From an uncultured Bacilli bacterium (GTDB taxonomy: Bacteria; Bacillota_I; Bacilli_A; RF39; UBA660): a stretch of 49,884 bases of DNA. The position numbers were made by a program, and so were the translations under genes. The stretch is from assembly GCA_947598485.1 (NCBI GenBank), contig CANQFJ010000010.1:1-49884 (forward strand), read 5' to 3'. The first letter of the stretch is position 1. The number at the start of each line of letters is the position of its first letter. The notes below the pieces were generated by a model. It was not told the DNA's origin, searched no databases, and saw only the letters and a list, made by a program, of their open reading frames with translations. Below, in pieces: positions 23,242-31,748 of the stretch.

Positions 23242-24288
23242 TTATTGGCAAGTGTACTTGTTATCTTCATAATATTTCTTGATATTATTGTAATTTAAAC
23301 GAATACCATCTGTTTCTTCATTTAATATCTCATCAGTTAAATCAACAGCGATTCTAATAGTATTATTCACATCATCTCTTAAGGCATATCCCGAAATATC
23401 ATCTATTGTTATCTTGCCATTTTCTATTTGACCTATTAATTCCACATATTTTTCAACATCAAGATTAGCAAAGGTATAAATGCGAGCAGGAACATTCAAG
23501 TAATTTTTAAATGCATCAAAGACAAAAACATCAGATATTTGATAGCTTAACTTAAAAGCCGTATTAGTTTCTTTAACAGGACCCGTGCATGTTAAGTTGC
23601 TTCTTACTTTAGACTCCGTTACATATAAAATAGATGATACTGTTCCTTTGGTATTATCCTTAGTATTTTCAATATCTAATAATACATAATAAGGTCCTCC
23701 AGGGGTATACAAGTAATTGGTTAAATTATTATCTTTTATAGCATAAGTATAATCATTACTACCACTTATAAATTCTGAAGGTATTAATACATCACTAGAT
23801 GTTTTATATACTATATTAGCAGTTATTTCAAAAGGATATTTTTCTTTTACGGTTATCTTTCCTGTATACTTATCGTTATGACACATCATCGAGTATTCAT
23901 AGACACCGGCTTTAGAAGTATCAACTTTAGAGGTATCAAGAGTACAATCGGCAATATCAACAGCCGCGAAGCTTCCATAATCTAAAATACTTTGCGAAAG
24001 ATTAGCACCCACAAAAACAGTTTTATTATCTAAAACAAATTTAGGCTTCTTTTGAACTTTTTCTTTACCTAAGTGAAGGTAAAAATACACACCAAAAGCT
24101 ATTAAACCCATTAAAGCTAGAATTCCAAAAGCAAAAAGAATTTTAATAATAATTTCTTTGGTATGATTTTTCTTATTATTAAGATTATTATTAGTATTAG
24201 TACTACCAAAATCTAAAGTATCGATTATTTCAACCGTAGTTGGATCTATACCTATTTCATCTCTACTTGTTGGAACTCCTGTATTCAT
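23242..24288 (-). CDS. Bitopic membrane protein of the T7SS locus
   Basis: The 348-residue protein has a ~45-residue Asp/Asn-rich cytoplasmic N-terminus, one membrane span at about residues 48-70 (IIIKILFAFGILALMGLIAFG), and a ~275-residue extracytoplasmic part. Residues about 80-150 have the pattern of an immunoglobulin-like domain (FVLDNKTVFVGANLSQSILDY ... KAGVYEYSMMC). Three pairs of cysteines outside the membrane could form disulfides. The orientation is like that of EssB (cytoplasmic N, one span, external C), but the EssB pseudokinase domain is absent. It lies directly upstream of essC and is the best candidate for a membrane partner of EssC; it could also be an unrelated envelope protein. 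Confidence 0.7.
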   Translation of the reverse strand: MNTGVPTSRDEIGIDPTTVEIIDTLDFGSTNTNNNLNNKKNHTKEIIIKILFAFGILALMGLIAFGVYFYLHLGKEKVQKKPKFVLDNKTVFVGANLSQSILDYGSFAAVDIADCTLDTSKVDTSKAGVYEYSMMCHNDKYTGKITVKEKYPFEITANIVYKTSSDVLIPSEFISGSNDYTYAIKDNNLTNYLYTPGGPYYVLLDIENTKDNTKGTVSSILYVTESKVRSNLTCTGPVKETNTAFKLSYQISDVFVFDAFKNYLNVPARIYTFANLDVEKYVELIGQIENGKITIDDISGYALRDDVNNTIRIAVDLTDEILNEETDGIRLNYNNIKKYYEDNKYTCQ

Positions 24289-24363
24289 GTCATCGCCCCT
24301 TATAATAATTTAATTATATCTTTTTTAATATTTCATTTCAATATTTTTTAATACCATAAAAAA

Positions 24364-24388
24364 ATGCTAAGCCTTAAAGCTATAGCAT
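24364..24388 (-). terminator. Terminator after murD
   Basis: ATGCTA / TAGCAT stem with a short imperfect inner helix, followed on the minus strand by seven T. It closes the dNMP kinase-alaS-murD operon. Confidence 0.75.
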
Positions 24389-24396
24389 CTTTATAG

Positions 24397-25707
24397 TTAC
24401 TTACATAACGTTTTAAATTCATCGCCCCGGTCTTCGAATCTGGCGTATTGATCCCAGGAAGCTGAAGCTGGTGATAACAAGACAATATCATTAACAGATA
24501 CATTATTTTTAACTTCTTCCATGGCCTTTTTAATAGTTACACATTTAGATACAGGTATTTGTTTTTCCTTGGCGTACTCAACAACTTTGTCTGCCGTTTC
24601 ACCAAGAGCATATATATGTTTACATTTATTTATTACTGAATCTAATTCATGAAAATCTTGTTTACGATCCATGCCTCCTAAAAGAAGATGAACATTACCA
24701 TCAAAAGCCTTTAAAGCCGTAATAGTCGATGTCGGATTCGTGGCTTTTGAGTCATTATAGTATTTAACATTATCTTTTTCTAGGACAAACTCAATACGGT
24801 GCTCAACACCATTAAAAGTACTTAAATACTTTTTAACGATATCTTTATCAATGCCAAAGTAATTAACTGCTAATAAAGCTGCTAAAATATTTTCATAATT
24901 ATGAGTTCCCTTTAATTTGATATCTTTTAAATCAATAATTTTTTGGCCATTAATGTATATTCCTTCATTATCATAATAATTATTTTCATCATTAAAATAA
25001 ATCTTTTGACCACTAATGTCTTGAGTAATATCTAAGCAATCACTATTTGCTTTATTAATAATATTTAAATCACTATCCGTATGGTTTAAAAAGATATTCT
25101 TTTTAGCTAGTTTATACTTTTCATAAGTACCATGATAATCTAAGTGCGTAGGACATATATTAGTTAAAACACTTATATTCGTTTTAAAATCTTTGAAATT
25201 ACTTAATTGATGGTCGGATATTTCAAGAACTAAAATACTTCCTTCATGAGCCTCATATATTACTTCACTCAAAGGAAAACCGATATTTCCTCCCAAAATA
25301 ACATCTTTGCCCATCAACTTAAGGATATTATATAAAATAGTCGTAGTAGTTGTTTTACCATTAGAGCCTGTTATACCAATGATAAAGGTATCTTTAGGCA
25401 AGAAATGGTAAGCTACCTCCATCTCGTTTAAAACCGGGATATTAAGTTCACTAGCCTTTAATACTGTTTTATGAAATGGCATAATGCCAGGGTTTTTAAC
25501 TAGATAATCAAATGATTCATCTAAAAGGTCCGTAGGATCATCACTCAAGATAAATTTAATGCCCAAGTTTTCTAATTCTTTAAGCATATCTTGATCTTGA
25601 TCTTTAATATCTGTAACTATTACTTCATTATGAGAAGCTAAAAGTTTAGCTACGTTATAGCCACTTTTTGCCATCCCTAAAACCAATATTTTCTTATTTT
25701 CAAACAT
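24397..25707 (-). CDS. murD: UDP-N-acetylmuramoyl-L-alanine--D-glutamate ligase
   Basis: The 436-residue protein is full length for MurD. It has an N-terminal Rossmann-like domain (KKILVLGMAKSG), the ATP-binding loop GITGSNGKTTTT near residue 117, the Mur-ligase middle domain (NICPTHLDYHGTYEKY), and a C-terminal domain with YNDSKATNPTS and LLLGGMDRKQDF. It adds D-Glu to UDP-MurNAc-L-Ala in cytoplasmic peptidoglycan precursor synthesis, so the organism has a wall. It follows alaS by 26 bases and is part of the T-box-led operon. Confidence 0.96.
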   Translation of the reverse strand: MFENKKILVLGMAKSGYNVAKLLASHNEVIVTDIKDQDQDMLKELENLGIKFILSDDPTDLLDESFDYLVKNPGIMPFHKTVLKASELNIPVLNEMEVAYHFLPKDTFIIGITGSNGKTTTTTILYNILKLMGKDVILGGNIGFPLSEVIYEAHEGSILVLEISDHQLSNFKDFKTNISVLTNICPTHLDYHGTYEKYKLAKKNIFLNHTDSDLNIINKANSDCLDITQDISGQKIYFNDENNYYDNEGIYINGQKIIDLKDIKLKGTHNYENILAALLAVNYFGIDKDIVKKYLSTFNGVEHRIEFVLEKDNVKYYNDSKATNPTSTITALKAFDGNVHLLLGGMDRKQDFHELDSVINKCKHIYALGETADKVVEYAKEKQIPVSKCVTIKKAMEEVKNNVSVNDIVLLSPASASWDQYARFEDRGDEFKTLCK

Positions 25708-25733
25708 TTTTTAATCTCCTTTATACTAAAATA

Positions 25734-27509
25734 TTATTTTAAGACTGCCTTTATTCTTCTTACTCCTGCTGAAGAACTTTCTTCCTTAACAATTTCAAAT
25801 GTTCCTAATTCAGAAGTATTCTTAACATGAGGTCCACCACATATTTCTTTTGATAGATTACCGATTGTATATACTTTAACTATTTCACCATATTTATTTT
25901 CAAAAGTACCATGAGCACCTTCCGCTTTAGCCTGTTCATAAGGCATCGTTTCACAAACAACATCTGTATGGCTTTGAATCATTTCATTAACGCGTTTTGT
26001 AATCTTTTCTTTTTCTTCGTCACTAAGTTTATGATCTAAATTAAAGTCAAATCTTAGTCTTTCTGGCGTTATATTAGATCCTTTTTGGATAACATCTTTA
26101 CCATACATTTCTTGCAATGTGGCAAGTAATAAATGGCAGCAAGTATGATATTTAGTACTCTCATAAGATTGATCAGCAAGACCGCCTTTAAATGAGCCCG
26201 CATCTAAAGTACGTGATTTATCTTGATGATTTTTAAAGCTTTCTTCAAAACCTTTTTCGTCTACTTCAAGATTATTTTCTTTAGCAAGTTCAATTGTCAT
26301 TTCTAAAGGGAAGCCAAAAGTATCAAATAGTTTAAAGGCATCAGTACCACTTATAACATTACCTTCAAGATGCTTGATTGTTTTGTAAAATAATTTTTCG
26401 CCATCTTTTAAAGTTTTGCTAAACTTATCCTCTTCTTTAATAATTTCTCTTACAACAACATCCTTATTTTTAGCAAGTTCAGGATAAATATCTTCATAAG
26501 GCTTAATTAGAGCATCCACTAATGTGGATAAAGACTCTTTAAAATTAATCTTTTTGGCTTCTCTAACCGCCCTTCTTATTACTCTTCTAAGGACATAACC
26601 TTGCCCAATATTCGAAGGCACAATACCATGACTATCCGCAAGGATAAAAGTAGCTGTGCGCATATGATCTAAAATAATACGATAACTGCGGGGATTTTCT
26701 TCATAAGAAATATCCGATAATTCTTTTAATTTTTGTAAAGCTAGAGCAAAAACATCGGTCTCATAAACTGAACTTTCATTATTTAAAACACAACATACTC
26801 TTTCAAGCCCCATGCCCGTATCGACATTATGATGGGCAAGTTTAGTAATTTTACCATCCGCATCTTTATGATACTCCATAAAAACGTCATTCCATATTTC
26901 TAGGTATTTGCCACAATCACATGAAGGATTACATTCAGGGCAACATTTTTCTTTGCCGGTATCATAAAACATTTCCGTATCTGGGCCACATGGACCTATG
27001 CCACTACCTAATATCCAAAAATTATTTTCTCGAGGTAAAAAGAAAATATGATCTTCTTCAACGCCACAGGCTTTCCAAGCATTAAAGCTCTCCTCATCTT
27101 TAGGAAAATCTTCATCACCTTTAAAGCACGTAAAATATAATTTATCTTTAGGAATACCTAAATATTTTTCACTTGTTAAAAACTCAAAGCTCATAGCTAT
27201 AGCTTCTTTTTTAAAATAATCGCCCAAAGACCAATTTCCTAACATTTCAAAAAAGGTTAAATGGCTAGCATCGCCTACTTCATCAATATCACCAGTTCTA
27301 ATACACTTTTGCGAGTCCGTAAGTCTATGTCCCTCGGGATGTGGTTCACCAAGTAAATAAGGAACCAAAGGGTGCATTCCTGCCATAGTAAATAAAACGG
27401 TTGGGTCATTCTCCGGAATTAAAGAAGATGAAGATATTCTCTTATGATTATGTTCCTCATAAAAATTTAAATATAGTTCTCTTAACTCTTTAGTAGTTAA
27501 TTTTCTCAT
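25734..27509 (-). CDS. alaS: Alanine--tRNA ligase, short form without C-Ala domain
   Basis: The 591-residue protein has the class II catalytic core (FFEMLGNWSLGDYFKKEA; GSGIGPCGPDTEMFYDTG), a cysteine-rich insert (CCPECNPSCDCGKY), and the editing domain with CHLL near residue 456 and CGGPH near residue 556. It ends right after the editing domain, whereas most bacterial AlaRS run to about 870 residues with a C-terminal oligomerisation (C-Ala) domain. The frame ends in a normal stop and shows no frameshift remnant downstream, so this is a genuine short form. It charges tRNA-Ala. Its start overlaps the upstream kinase by four bases, and both are under the alanine T-box. Confidence 0.93.
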   Translation of the reverse strand: MRKLTTKELRELYLNFYEEHNHKRISSSSLIPENDPTVLFTMAGMHPLVPYLLGEPHPEGHRLTDSQKCIRTGDIDEVGDASHLTFFEMLGNWSLGDYFKKEAIAMSFEFLTSEKYLGIPKDKLYFTCFKGDEDFPKDEESFNAWKACGVEEDHIFFLPRENNFWILGSGIGPCGPDTEMFYDTGKEKCCPECNPSCDCGKYLEIWNDVFMEYHKDADGKITKLAHHNVDTGMGLERVCCVLNNESSVYETDVFALALQKLKELSDISYEENPRSYRIILDHMRTATFILADSHGIVPSNIGQGYVLRRVIRRAVREAKKINFKESLSTLVDALIKPYEDIYPELAKNKDVVVREIIKEEDKFSKTLKDGEKLFYKTIKHLEGNVISGTDAFKLFDTFGFPLEMTIELAKENNLEVDEKGFEESFKNHQDKSRTLDAGSFKGGLADQSYESTKYHTCCHLLLATLQEMYGKDVIQKGSNITPERLRFDFNLDHKLSDEEKEKITKRVNEMIQSHTDVVCETMPYEQAKAEGAHGTFENKYGEIVKVYTIGNLSKEICGGPHVKNTSELGTFEIVKEESSSAGVRRIKAVLK

Positions 27510-28030
27510 TGTATTTCCTCCAATATTTTAAAGATTTTATCTCTTAAAGTTTTTAAATCTTCATTAACAATATTATAATCAAAGTCAGTATAATTTTCTA
27601 ATGCTGTCTCCGTAACATGAGATTGTTCTTCAATACTAAGTTTACTTGTCCCAAATTGATTAATTACATAAAAAGTATAAACCTCACTAAATTCTTCACG
27701 TATTTTATCAATTTCATTAGGCATTCTTACATCTGATACAATAACATTTTGCGCAACAAGATTATAATATTTCATATCTTTTATCATGCTATCCACAAAA
27801 AAGTCAGGGTCAATGCTTCGCGCGTCATCGCCTATTTTTTGCATCAATGCTCTAGGTTTGGTATTATCGTTGCCATCCCAATCACTTATTTCCATAGCAA
27901 AGTTTTTAATATACTTACTAAAGTTAGTTATTACTGTATTTTCTTTTTTGTAAATATAGAATTCTTTAATAAGTTTTGCTACTTCGCTTTTACCACTACC
28001 TGCTTTACCAGCAATTAAAAATATTTTCAT
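27506..28030 (-). CDS. P-loop nucleoside monophosphate kinase-like protein
   Basis: The 174-residue protein has an N-terminal Walker A (GKAGSGKSEVA), a helical lid region (KPRALMQKIGDDARSIDPDFF) and VIVSDVRMPNEID, the arrangement of deoxynucleoside-monophosphate kinases and dephospho-CoA-kinase-like enzymes. DVRMPNE with a preceding DARSIDPD is typical of the dNMP-kinase family found in phages and Firmicutes. The substrate cannot be read. It is the first gene after the alanine T-box and is coupled to alaS, so it shares control by uncharged tRNA-Ala. Confidence 0.75.
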   Translation of the reverse strand: MKIFLIAGKAGSGKSEVAKLIKEFYIYKKENTVITNFSKYIKNFAMEISDWDGNDNTKPRALMQKIGDDARSIDPDFFVDSMIKDMKYYNLVAQNVIVSDVRMPNEIDKIREEFSEVYTFYVINQFGTSKLSIEEQSHVTETALENYTDFDYNIVNEDLKTLRDKIFKILEEIQ

Positions 28031-28051
28031 AATATTCCTTTCCTAAATAAA

Positions 28052-28236
28052 AAAAGAATAATACCAAGGAGTGCAAAAAGCACGGTACCATCCTTTTATT
28101 TAACTTTATTTTGATAACGGTCCATACCGATTAGTCTGTTAAAAGTAGCATTAAAAGCCTTGTTTTGTTATTTTTCACCAATTAATAACTCTCTTAAAAA
28201 ACAACATGCTTTTAAAATCTTTTGTCTTCGACTACG
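28052..28236 (-). promoter_or_regulatory. T-box leader (alanine) of the kinase-alaS-murD operon
   Basis: Read on the minus strand, the leader has AGAGAG followed by a GGTGAAA loop (Stem I apical part), then AATGCTACTTT, where GCT is the likely alanine specifier codon. The antiterminator has AAGGA, the T-box bulge TGGTACC, and GTGC/GCAC closing on TCCTT (28072-28100). A T-rich stretch (TTCTTTTTTT) follows near 28043-28052. Uncharged tRNA-Ala should stabilise the antiterminator and turn the operon on. A promoter lies at 28242-28270. Confidence 0.88.
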
Positions 28237-28241
28237 AAGTT

Positions 28242-28270
28242 AATATATCACATTTTAGTTTTCTGTACAA
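28242..28270 (-). promoter_or_regulatory. Promoter of the alanine T-box operon
   Basis: On the minus strand TTGTAC (28265-28270) and TATATT (28242-28247) are separated by 17 bases. The -35 lies inside the 3' end of the preceding gene, so the two units abut closely. Confidence 0.65.
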
Positions 28271-28860
28271 GTAACATTATCTAAAACAACGCCACCTTTA
28301 TATTTCTTTCCTTGATGCATACTTTGATTAATACCTGCGATATTATAGAATTTAATTTTAATTTGCAGCCTATTAATTTCTTTACTATTAGATATTGCCG
28401 TTATATTACTTGAATTTACATCAATTCTCATCGTATCAGCATTATAATCTGGTACTTGTTTTTCCTCTGAGGAATCAATAGCTACAGTATATTCTTTTAT
28501 ATTAATTCCATCTACATTTTCAGATTTTACATATTCACTATTGCTCATATCCCAGCGCCAAGCAAAATCATATGTACATGTAACATTTTTATCTGAATTA
28601 TTATCTAAAATTACATTAAGATTAACATCATAATTTACTAATTCTTGATTACTATTGGCCCCAAAATTATTTAAATTATCTATATCTATCGTGTCTATAC
28701 CATCACTTTCAGTTGAAAGAGTATAATTATCACCAAGATATACAACATAATTACCTATATCTTCATCATCAAAATAACCATAGGATATAGAGATAACTAT
28801 AGATACTAATATGGCCGCTACTATAATTAGAAATATAATTTTTTTATTAATAGATTTCAT
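28255..28860 (-). CDS. Exported protein with N-terminal hydrophobic segment, unknown
   Basis: The 201-residue protein has a signal-like N-terminus (MKSINKKIIFLIIVAAILV) ending in SISYGYF, followed by an all-beta-looking extracytoplasmic part rich in Asn, Asp and Ser. The SYGYF border and the beta-rich remainder recall SipW-dependent TasA/camelysin-type proteins, but a matching signal peptidase or repeat is not seen here. Two cysteine-containing strands (VTCTYDF; VTCTEN at the end) could pair. A consensus promoter is at 28867-28895. Confidence 0.65.
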   Translation of the reverse strand: MKSINKKIIFLIIVAAILVSIVISISYGYFDDEDIGNYVVYLGDNYTLSTESDGIDTIDIDNLNNFGANSNQELVNYDVNLNVILDNNSDKNVTCTYDFAWRWDMSNSEYVKSENVDGINIKEYTVAIDSSEEKQVPDYNADTMRIDVNSSNITAISNSKEINRLQIKIKFYNIAGINQSMHQGKKYKGGVVLDNVTCTEN

Positions 28861-28866
28861 GCTTTA

Positions 28867-28895
28867 AATATATCAAAATTATAAATTAAAATCAA
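28867..28895 (-). promoter_or_regulatory. Promoter of the 201-aa exported protein gene
   Basis: On the minus strand TTGATT (28890-28895) and TATATT (28867-28872) are 17 bases apart. The expected transcription start would be at or just before the ATG, so the leader is extremely short or the true start codon is slightly downstream. Confidence 0.5.
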
Positions 28896-28907
28896 CATTG
28901 TATGTTT

Positions 28908-29744
28908 CTAGCTTTCATTTTTTTCACTTTCTCTTTGATAATTTAAACTCATGCCTATTACAAAGAAATACGATATTAAATAAAACCAAATCATAAGAAC
29001 ACATATATTAGTCAAATTACCATAAAAGGCGGTATAATCGGCGATATTATTAATATAGTAGGAATACAAAAAGGTAATAATAATCCAAGATATCGTTGTA
29101 AATATAGCCCCATAGTTTGCATTTTGAGCTTTAACACTTCGATCCGGAGCTATTATATACATTATTTTTATTAAGAAAAAGAGAATTACCCAAATAAATG
29201 GACTTTGTAAATAAGTTATAATATTTATCAAAGTTTTAGTTACTCCTATAGCTAAATGACCATTTTTTACGATTTTGATCATAATATTACCAAATATAGG
29301 GAAAAGTAAAATAAATAATAGTAAGATGGTAAAAATAATTGACATCGATATAGCTTTAATTCTGCGCACAAAACCATTACCATTTTCAATGCCATATATC
29401 GCATTTGAAGTAACAATTATAGAATTCATGCCATTACTAGAAATATAATAGCAAGTTATTAATACTATGGCTAACTTTAATCCTGCTTTAGGAAGATTGC
29501 TTCCCCCTAAAATAAGAGATGCTATTGTTGGTGAAAAAGCCTTTTCCAAAAAATGAGTTATAACATCTGTTGATAGATTTAATATGGAAGCTCCATAGGA
29601 AATAAGGGTTATTGTAGGAATTATTGAAAGGACAAAGAAAAAAGCAAGTTGTCCCGGGAGTACGCCCATTTCCGGTCTGGTAATTATCTTTTTAACTCTT
29701 TTAAAAAACTGTTTAAATTCTTTATTAACTTTCTTTGCTTTCAT
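28908..29744 (-). CDS. YihY/virulence factor BrkB family membrane protein
   Basis: The 278-residue protein has about six membrane segments and the family's landmarks: GQLAFFFVLSIIPTITLISY near the start, an internal ASLILGG, and NYGAIFTTISWIIITFLYSYYINNIADYTAFYGNLTN near the end (shown in part: YTAFYGNLTNICVLMIW). The family is broadly conserved and its exact activity is debated. The start overlaps the GGDEF gene by 20 bases, with GGAAGC as SD, so it is coupled to that gene. Confidence 0.9.
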   Translation of the reverse strand: MKAKKVNKEFKQFFKRVKKIITRPEMGVLPGQLAFFFVLSIIPTITLISYGASILNLSTDVITHFLEKAFSPTIASLILGGSNLPKAGLKLAIVLITCYYISSNGMNSIIVTSNAIYGIENGNGFVRRIKAISMSIIFTILLLFILLFPIFGNIMIKIVKNGHLAIGVTKTLINIITYLQSPFIWVILFFLIKIMYIIAPDRSVKAQNANYGAIFTTISWIIITFLYSYYINNIADYTAFYGNLTNICVLMIWFYLISYFFVIGMSLNYQRESEKNES

Positions 29745-31746
29745 TAGCTTCCTTTTGCTCTTTTAAAGCTTTTGTAGCTTCATTAAGGGCATCTTCAATC
29801 GTTTTTAAATCATTTACAATAATTGAATAACCAAATTCAGCGCCGTAGTCATATGGTAATTTTTTAAATTCTTTATTTAACTTATGAATATAATTGGTTA
29901 TTTGTTTTTGCGAATAACCTACTAAATAGACAACAAATTCATTACCATCCGTTCTAATAATATCGGAATTATCAAGTTGAATTTTAATTAAAGCATTAGC
30001 AGCGGCTTGAATTTGTCTATCTCCTTCTTCATAACCTTGAACATCATTTATCTCTTGTAGATGGTTTAAATCAATAACAAGGATAGCCTGAGGATAAATA
30101 GTATTATTATTCCATTTATCAATATTTTCATTTAAATAATTACGATTCTTAAGCATTGTTAATTGATCAATGAATTTAAGCTTATCTTCTTTTTTAATTT
30201 TTTTAGCAATAGTTATTTTACGGGTTTTCTTGATAACTACGATAAAAATAACTGCTAAAACGATTAAAAGAATAAAGATATATCTTGCTAAGGAAGCAAT
30301 TAAAGTTCCTGAAGAAATTACTTTTTCATGTTCATATAATCCATTATATAATTCTTTACTAGGATCCATTAAGCTAATATATTTATTAAATAGTTTATAT
30401 GTTCCTCTTATTTCACTAAACTTAAATGTATAAGTAAGATTAATACTTGCTTTATATCTTTCAGAATAATCTTCAAGACCATGATTACGATAATAAGCAA
30501 ATGTATTACTATCTAAAAAGATAATGACATCTTTACTATTTAATTTTTTTAAATCCTTATTAGTTTCATAAGTTTCAATAGTTATACCTTGAATATTTTT
30601 CAAATAATTATATAAAGTTGTATTTTTTTGAACATAGACTGTTTTACCAATAAGAGAATTGATTGAATTAATTACAAAGTCATTTTTATTATTAGCTACT
30701 ACACTATAACTAACATTAATACCCGTGGTTGTTGGCGTGTAATCAGATGAAGCATCATAATAATCAAAGAAAAAATCAATCTTCTTATTACCAATAGCCT
30801 TATTTAATTTATTAATATCTTTGTATTCTTTATAGTCAATTTCAATATCAGCAAATTCGGCAAAGTTTTTCAAATATCTTGCCGTTATTCCCCCATAGTT
30901 TCCTGCTGCTGAGGCTTCATATGGCGAGTTATCGATATAACCATAGTTATATGTTACACTACGCATTTTATCTATTTCAGCTTCAGTTATACCCATTTTA
31001 TCAACAATTTCATCAAAAAGATTAATATTGTATCTTGTTGGAATATTTTCTTCCCAATAATTAAAATATTTTCTTAAAATACTTGAAAAAGTATCTCCAT
31101 TTACTAAAGACATTGTGTAGTAAACATTGATATCACTAAAATGGTATATAATATTATAATTATTTTCTAAAATTTCTGATAAATATGCATGAAGAGGTAC
31201 CATAGCATACTTGGTATCTTTCATCGCTTCAAATAGTTTTGTATTATCTTCTTGAGGCTTTAAATTTACTTTAGTAGTATCAATAAAGTTTTTAACATAT
31301 GCCAAGTCTTCATTTAAGATATTTATATCTTTACCACTTAAATCTTCAAAACTATGTAAAATTTCATTTTCACTACTTATTAAAACGTAATGATCCGTAA
31401 AAAAAACAACATCATCATCTGTTATGCTTTTTTTGGCACCTAAAGTTATACCTGCAGAAGACGTAGAAGTACTATATGCGACTAAATTTAATTTTAAAGA
31501 ATATTTATTTTGGAAATCATTTAAGAAATCATAAAAGATTCCCTTAGCATTATCGCCTATGGCAGGCACATTGTTAATAACATTAACATTAAGTACTTGG
31601 CTTGTAGAAGATGTCGTATCAATCCATTTTTTTTCTTGTACCGTTAGACGATTAGGATTTTTAAAAAAGTATATTGCTCCTAAAGAACCAAGGGCAATTA
31701 AAAAAATTGCGATAAATGTTATTATAATTCCATTTCTTTTTTTCAT
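29725..31746 (-). CDS. Membrane sensor protein with substrate-binding-like domains and a degenerate GGDEF domain
   Basis: The 673-residue protein has an N-terminal membrane segment (about residues 7-27), an extracytoplasmic region of ~470 residues that resembles tandem type 3 solute-binding domains (ITDDDVVFFTDHYVLIS; GITARYLKNFAEFADIEIDYK), a second span at about 505-525, and a C-terminal GGDEF-type domain. The metal-binding strand VIDLNHLQEINDVQGYEEGD is intact, but the signature reads RTDGNEFVVYL near residue 597 instead of RxGGDEF. The second Gly and the catalytic Asp are changed (DGNEF). It is therefore probably not an active diguanylate cyclase and may instead bind a ligand or a partner. 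It follows the 189-aa anchored protein by two bases. Confidence 0.85.
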   Translation of the reverse strand: MKKRNGIIITFIAIFLIALGSLGAIYFFKNPNRLTVQEKKWIDTTSSTSQVLNVNVINNVPAIGDNAKGIFYDFLNDFQNKYSLKLNLVAYSTSTSSAGITLGAKKSITDDDVVFFTDHYVLISSENEILHSFEDLSGKDINILNEDLAYVKNFIDTTKVNLKPQEDNTKLFEAMKDTKYAMVPLHAYLSEILENNYNIIYHFSDINVYYTMSLVNGDTFSSILRKYFNYWEENIPTRYNINLFDEIVDKMGITEAEIDKMRSVTYNYGYIDNSPYEASAAGNYGGITARYLKNFAEFADIEIDYKEYKDINKLNKAIGNKKIDFFFDYYDASSDYTPTTTGINVSYSVVANNKNDFVINSINSLIGKTVYVQKNTTLYNYLKNIQGITIETYETNKDLKKLNSKDVIIFLDSNTFAYYRNHGLEDYSERYKASINLTYTFKFSEIRGTYKLFNKYISLMDPSKELYNGLYEHEKVISSGTLIASLARYIFILLIVLAVIFIVVIKKTRKITIAKKIKKEDKLKFIDQLTMLKNRNYLNENIDKWNNNTIYPQAILVIDLNHLQEINDVQGYEEGDRQIQAAANALIKIQLDNSDIIRTDGNEFVVYLVGYSQKQITNYIHKLNKEFKKLPYDYGAEFGYSIIVNDLKTIEDALNEATKALKEQKEANESKES

Positions 31747-31748
31747 TA

